A DNA stretch of 64,000 nt from Bacteroides sp. GTDB taxonomy: Bacteria; Bacteroidota; Bacteroidia; Bacteroidales; Muribaculaceae. The stretch lies in contig JAAVDO010000004.1 in the NCBI GenBank assembly GCA_014801735.1, positions 1-64,000 on the forward strand, read 5' to 3'. Shown here piece after piece: positions 61,507 to 64,000 of this stretch (within the stretch, counting starts at the first letter, position 1; each line of letters starts with the position of its first letter). The notes beneath the pieces were generated by a model. It saw only the letters and a program-made list of their open reading frames with translations. It was not told the DNA's origin and ran no database searches. A program made the translations under genes and the position numbers.

Positions 61507-62700
61507 ATGAAAAAGACCATCACCGCTGCTCTGGCAGCCGCAGGAGTACTCCTCCCTTCAGCTTTCGCAAACGCACAGGAAACTGTGGTTGTCGACGAGA
61601 CCGTTATCACTCAGGAAGTAGAGTGTAAGGATCACTACTCTTCCTCATGGCGCGACAACTGGTATCTCCAGCTCGGCGCAGGCATGCAGATCCCCTATAC
61701 CGACAAGAGCGGCGGGACAGGTACAAAGCATCATATCACCCCCGTATATAATGTGGGCGTCGGCCACTGGTTCTCTCCCTATCTCGGATTCCGTCTGAGC
61801 GGAAACTATGGCAAGGTTCACTACGACTACAAAGGCTTTAATTCGATGCAGATGGGCAACGTGAACTTCGATCTGCAGTGGGATATGCTCAACAGTCTCG
61901 GAGGTGTAAACGCCAACCGCGTGTTCAGTATCATTCCCTACGTAGGTGTAGGCGGTATGTACACATGGGATCATAAGGGTTATCCAGGCAACATTAGTGA
62001 CGGCGACGGTCACATCAAGACTCACAACGTGATGCTTCCCGTATCGGCAGGTGTTCAGTTGCGTCTGCGCCTCTGCAAGTATGTAGACTTCTTCGCCGAA
62101 GCACGCAGCATGTGGGTTGCCGACAACTTCAACTCAGTAGCCGTAGGCGATCCTATCGAGTGCGATTTCAGCGTGATAGGCGGTCTTAGCTTCACATTTG
62201 GCGGACGTCAGTTCCAGAAATATAATCCCTGCGACTATCTGTCGTATATCGACGGCCTCAACAATCAGGTCAACAATCTGCGCGGCGAACTCGCCACAAC
62301 CGCAGCCGCTCTTGCAGCCGCCGAGGCTCAGCTTCCCTGCCCCGAAGTTACAGAAGCAGTTGTCGTAGAGCAGGCTCCTCTGATGTCAAGCGTTCGTTTC
62401 CGCATCAATTCGGCCGTTATCTCTCAGGAAGAGATGGTCAACATCTATAACACAGCTCAGTGGATGCAGGCTAATCCCGAAGCAGTGGTTGTAGTTCAGG
62501 GCTTCGCCGATAAGGATACCGGTACATCTTCCTACAACATGCAGCTCTCGCAGCGTCGTTGCCAGGCAGTTGTCGATGCTCTGACAGGTAAGTACGGTAT
62601 CAATCCCCAGCGTCTGGTTATGAAGGCCAACGGCTCGGATGTTCAGCCCTATGAGACCAACAACTGGAACCGTATCGTGCTCTTCACCCAGCCCCAGTGA
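61507..62700 (+). CDS. OmpA-family outer-membrane protein (barrel plus OmpA domain)
   Basis: A 397-residue OmpA-like protein. Signal peptide about 1-22 (ALAAAGVLLPSAFANAQ), an eight-strand-like N-terminal barrel (about 45-235, WYLQLGAGMQIPY, SVIGGLSFTFGGRQF), a short helical linker, and a C-terminal OmpA domain (about 290-397) with VVVQGFADKDTGTSSYNMQLSQRR holding the peptidoglycan-binding aspartate and arginine. It links outer membrane to peptidoglycan. The leader is A/C-rich and lacks G over 59 bases, as in highly expressed Bacteroidetes genes. Confidence 0.92.
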   Translation: MKKTITAALAAAGVLLPSAFANAQETVVVDETVITQEVECKDHYSSSWRDNWYLQLGAGMQIPYTDKSGGTGTKHHITPVYNVGVGHWFSPYLGFRLSGNYGKVHYDYKGFNSMQMGNVNFDLQWDMLNSLGGVNANRVFSIIPYVGVGGMYTWDHKGYPGNISDGDGHIKTHNVMLPVSAGVQLRLRLCKYVDFFAEARSMWVADNFNSVAVGDPIECDFSVIGGLSFTFGGRQFQKYNPCDYLSYIDGLNNQVNNLRGELATTAAALAAAEAQLPCPEVTEAVVVEQAPLMSSVRFRINSAVISQEEMVNIYNTAQWMQANPEAVVVVQGFADKDTGTSSYNMQLSQRRCQAVVDALTGKYGINPQRLVMKANGSDVQPYETNNWNRIVLFTQPQ

Positions 62701-62733
62701 TAGTAACATCATCAATCTGATATAATCAATCCC

Positions 62734-62769
62734 GTTTCCGGAGGCTTTCGCTTCCGGAAACTTTTTTTT
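62734..62769 (+). terminator. Rho-independent terminator after OmpA gene
   Basis: Stem GTTTCCGGAGGC (62734-62745) with GCTTCCGGAAAC (62750-62761), then a run of T to 62769. Confidence 0.88.
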
Positions 62770-62831
62770 CAAACAATTCGGGCGCCGCGGATGTTATTAA
62801 TCCATATACAACCTCCTCCCGATTGAAACTT

Positions 62832-63677
62832 ATGAAAAAGTCATTATTCTCAGCATTGATTCTGAGCGGCACACTTCTTGTGGCCGCCTCAGGTTGCGTA
62901 AGCAACAAAAAGTATGCGGCGCTTCAGAGCCGTTATGATGCACTGCAGTCCGATTACAATTCGCAGCAGGTTTCGCTTGCCGAGAGCCGTACAGGAGGCA
63001 AAAGCCTTCAGGAGCAGCTCGATCAGGCCCGCAAGCAGAATGAGCAGCTTAAAGAGGCACTGAGTAGAGCGATGGACCAGAATAGTCAGGGCAACGCCAA
63101 TATCTCGAAACTCGTAGATGAAATCAATTCATCCAACAAGTATATTCAGCAACTTGTGGACGCCAAGTCGAAGAGCGACTCTCTCAATATGGTTCTGACC
63201 AACCGCCTCACCCGATCGCTCAGCACTTCCGAACTTCAGGATGTTGATGTAAAGGTTCTGAAGGGTGTGGTTTATATCTCGTTGGCCGACAATATGCTGT
63301 TTAAGTCGGGCAGTTACGATATCAATCCTGCGGCTATGGATATCCTTAGCAAAATCGCAAAGATCATTAAGGACTACAATAATTATGATGTGCTCGTAGA
63401 GGGTAACACCGACAATGTTCCTATCTCGAAGCCTAACATCCGCAACAACTGGGACCTCTCGGCACTGCGTGCAAGTTCGGTCGTTCAGGTGCTTCAGAAC
63501 AAGTTTGATGTTGATCCGGCACGGCTTACCGCCGGTGGTCGCGGTGAATACAATCCTATCGCAACCAATTCGACTGCCGACGGCCGTCAGCAGAACCGCC
63601 GCACTCAGATCATCATAACTCCGACACTGACCCAGTTTATGGATCTTATCGATAAAGCTCCTGATACCGGAAACTGA
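62832..63677 (+). CDS. OmpA-family lipoprotein with coiled-coil
   Basis: A 281-residue envelope protein. Lipobox VAASGC gives lipidated C22. Residues about 30-125 are a coiled-coil of the YiaD/Pal type (YAALQSRYDALQSDYNSQQ, LQEQLDQARKQNEQLKEAL), and the OmpA peptidoglycan-binding domain covers about 150-265 (VLVEGNTDNVPI, NWDLSALRASSVV, GQQNRRTQI-type end). The ATG at 62832 is preferred over an in-frame TTG three codons earlier. Same family as the gene upstream but separated by a terminator. Confidence 0.9.
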   Translation: MKKSLFSALILSGTLLVAASGCVSNKKYAALQSRYDALQSDYNSQQVSLAESRTGGKSLQEQLDQARKQNEQLKEALSRAMDQNSQGNANISKLVDEINSSNKYIQQLVDAKSKSDSLNMVLTNRLTRSLSTSELQDVDVKVLKGVVYISLADNMLFKSGSYDINPAAMDILSKIAKIIKDYNNYDVLVEGNTDNVPISKPNIRNNWDLSALRASSVVQVLQNKFDVDPARLTAGGRGEYNPIATNSTADGRQQNRRTQIIITPTLTQFMDLIDKAPDTGN

Positions 63678-63708
63678 TCACACAGTCCGAAAAGGGTAAA
63701 AAAAAATC

Positions 63709-63738
63709 TTTGAAACAGGTTTGGATTAGCTATCTTTG
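63709..63738 (+). promoter_or_regulatory. Promoter for sulfatase gene, inside a terminator hairpin
   Basis: TTTG (63709-63712), 18 bases, TATCTTTG (63731-63738). The -7 box occupies the loop of the hairpin at 63713-63754. Confidence 0.6.
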
Positions 63739-63756
63739 CAATCCAAACCTGTTTTT
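63713..63756 (+). terminator. Terminator with 15-bp perfect stem
   Basis: AAACAGGTTTGGATT (63713-63727) pairs with 63740-63754 around a 12-base loop, then T continues to 63756. It follows the OmpA-lipoprotein stop by 36 bases. Confidence 0.8.
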
Positions 63757-63767
63757 CTACGTATAAA

Positions 63768-64000
63768 ATGCGCTTACAATACCTATCATTAGCGGCGATG
63801 AGCGCCGTTACTGCCACAACTGCTTCCGCGGCTGAAAGCGTTGACACTACCGACACAAGGCCCGACATAATTCTGTTTATGGTCGACGATATGGGATGGC
63901 AGGATACATCGCTCCCTTTTGCAAGCGACACAACTGCCTACAACCGCATGTTTAGCACGCCAAATATGGAACGCCTTGCCCGCCAGGGCATGAAGTTCAC
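63768..64000 (+). CDS. Sulfatase family protein, N-terminal part (runs off the window)
   Basis: The first 77 codons of an exported sulfatase. Residues 1-22 form a signal peptide (YLSLAAMSAVTATTASAA), followed by PDIILFMVDDMGWQDTS, the N-terminal sulfatase block whose paired aspartates bind calcium, and MERLARQGMKF. The catalytic CxPxR/SxPxR maturation motif lies beyond the window, so the type (arylsulfatase, mucin or glycosaminoglycan sulfatase) is open. Confidence 0.85.
   Translation, partial: MRLQYLSLAAMSAVTATTASAAESVDTTDTRPDIILFMVDDMGWQDTSLPFASDTTAYNRMFSTPNMERLARQGMKF

Noticed and set aside
1..64000. tRNA, rRNA, CRISPR array, IS element or prophage
   Set aside because: Intergenic gaps are short and none contains a cloverleaf, spaced direct repeats or transposase/integrase coding sequence.

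Overview
The window looks like a chromosomal piece of a Bacteroidales gut commensal, most likely Muribaculaceae (inference from gene content and style; no marker gene was searched). Signs are a SusC/SusD pair, TonB-linked outer-membrane barrels, DUF3078 and DUF4296 proteins, the Bacteroidales glycogen trio (debranching enzyme, GT4, GH57), the ileS-dksA-like-lspA-DUF4296 order, and many copies of the Bacteroidetes promoter (-33 TTTG, about 20 bases, -7 TAnnTTTG). No rRNA, tRNA, CRISPR array, IS element or phage gene was found.

Layout. 123-1581: HAD phosphatase and a queuosine-precursor transporter. 1682-14668: a surface-glycan locus with two GT4 glycosyltransferases flanking a radical SAM/SPASM protein, then an ornithine-cyclodeaminase-like enzyme, a nucleotidyltransferase fused to a CobD/HisC-like PLP enzyme, a Wzx-type flippase and a LicD-type transferase, then a Wzz-like protein, a Wzy-like polymerase and a membrane GT2. 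14768-21636: housekeeping and stress genes (DUF1846, U32 protein, old-yellow-enzyme, metallo-beta-lactamase-fold hydrolase, FrnE-like DsbA, MarR with a palindromic operator, cysteine hydrolase). 21958-26643: glycogen cluster. 26805-30854: MATE exporter, two unknown exported proteins and a DUF3078 protein in one overlapping operon. 31029-34358: mtaB, an LpxL-like acyltransferase and a GT2. 34526-39325: SusD/SusC. 39491-49254: sugar nucleotidyltransferase, galM, TlpA-like protein, S4 protein, pth, rplY, secreted C1 peptidase, acyl-CoA ligase, metY. 49445-55674: Lrp regulator, GH20 hexosaminidase, outer-membrane barrel, small lipoprotein. 55668-61250: ileS operon. 61507-64000: two OmpA-family proteins and the start of a sulfatase.

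The two strongest observations are these. (1) The SusC gene is out of frame by one base at a run of nine G residues (coding strand) placed just after the signal peptide. A tenth G restores a normal 1012-residue SusC, so this is a candidate slipped-strand phase switch, or a sequencing error. (2) The glycan locus carries what looks like a self-contained module for making a nucleotide-activated amino-alkanol phosphate (fused cytidylyltransferase and PLP decarboxylase/aminotransferase) and attaching it to a glycan (LicD). The linked ornithine-cyclodeaminase-like enzyme has no obvious place in known versions of such pathways.

Smaller signals: promoters so close to start codons that the mRNAs should be leaderless or nearly so (DUF1846 and U32 genes), a sulfatase promoter whose -7 box lies in the loop of the preceding terminator hairpin, a Wzz-like protein with a decayed tyrosine-kinase domain, and a GH57 enzyme with a histone-like basic tail.
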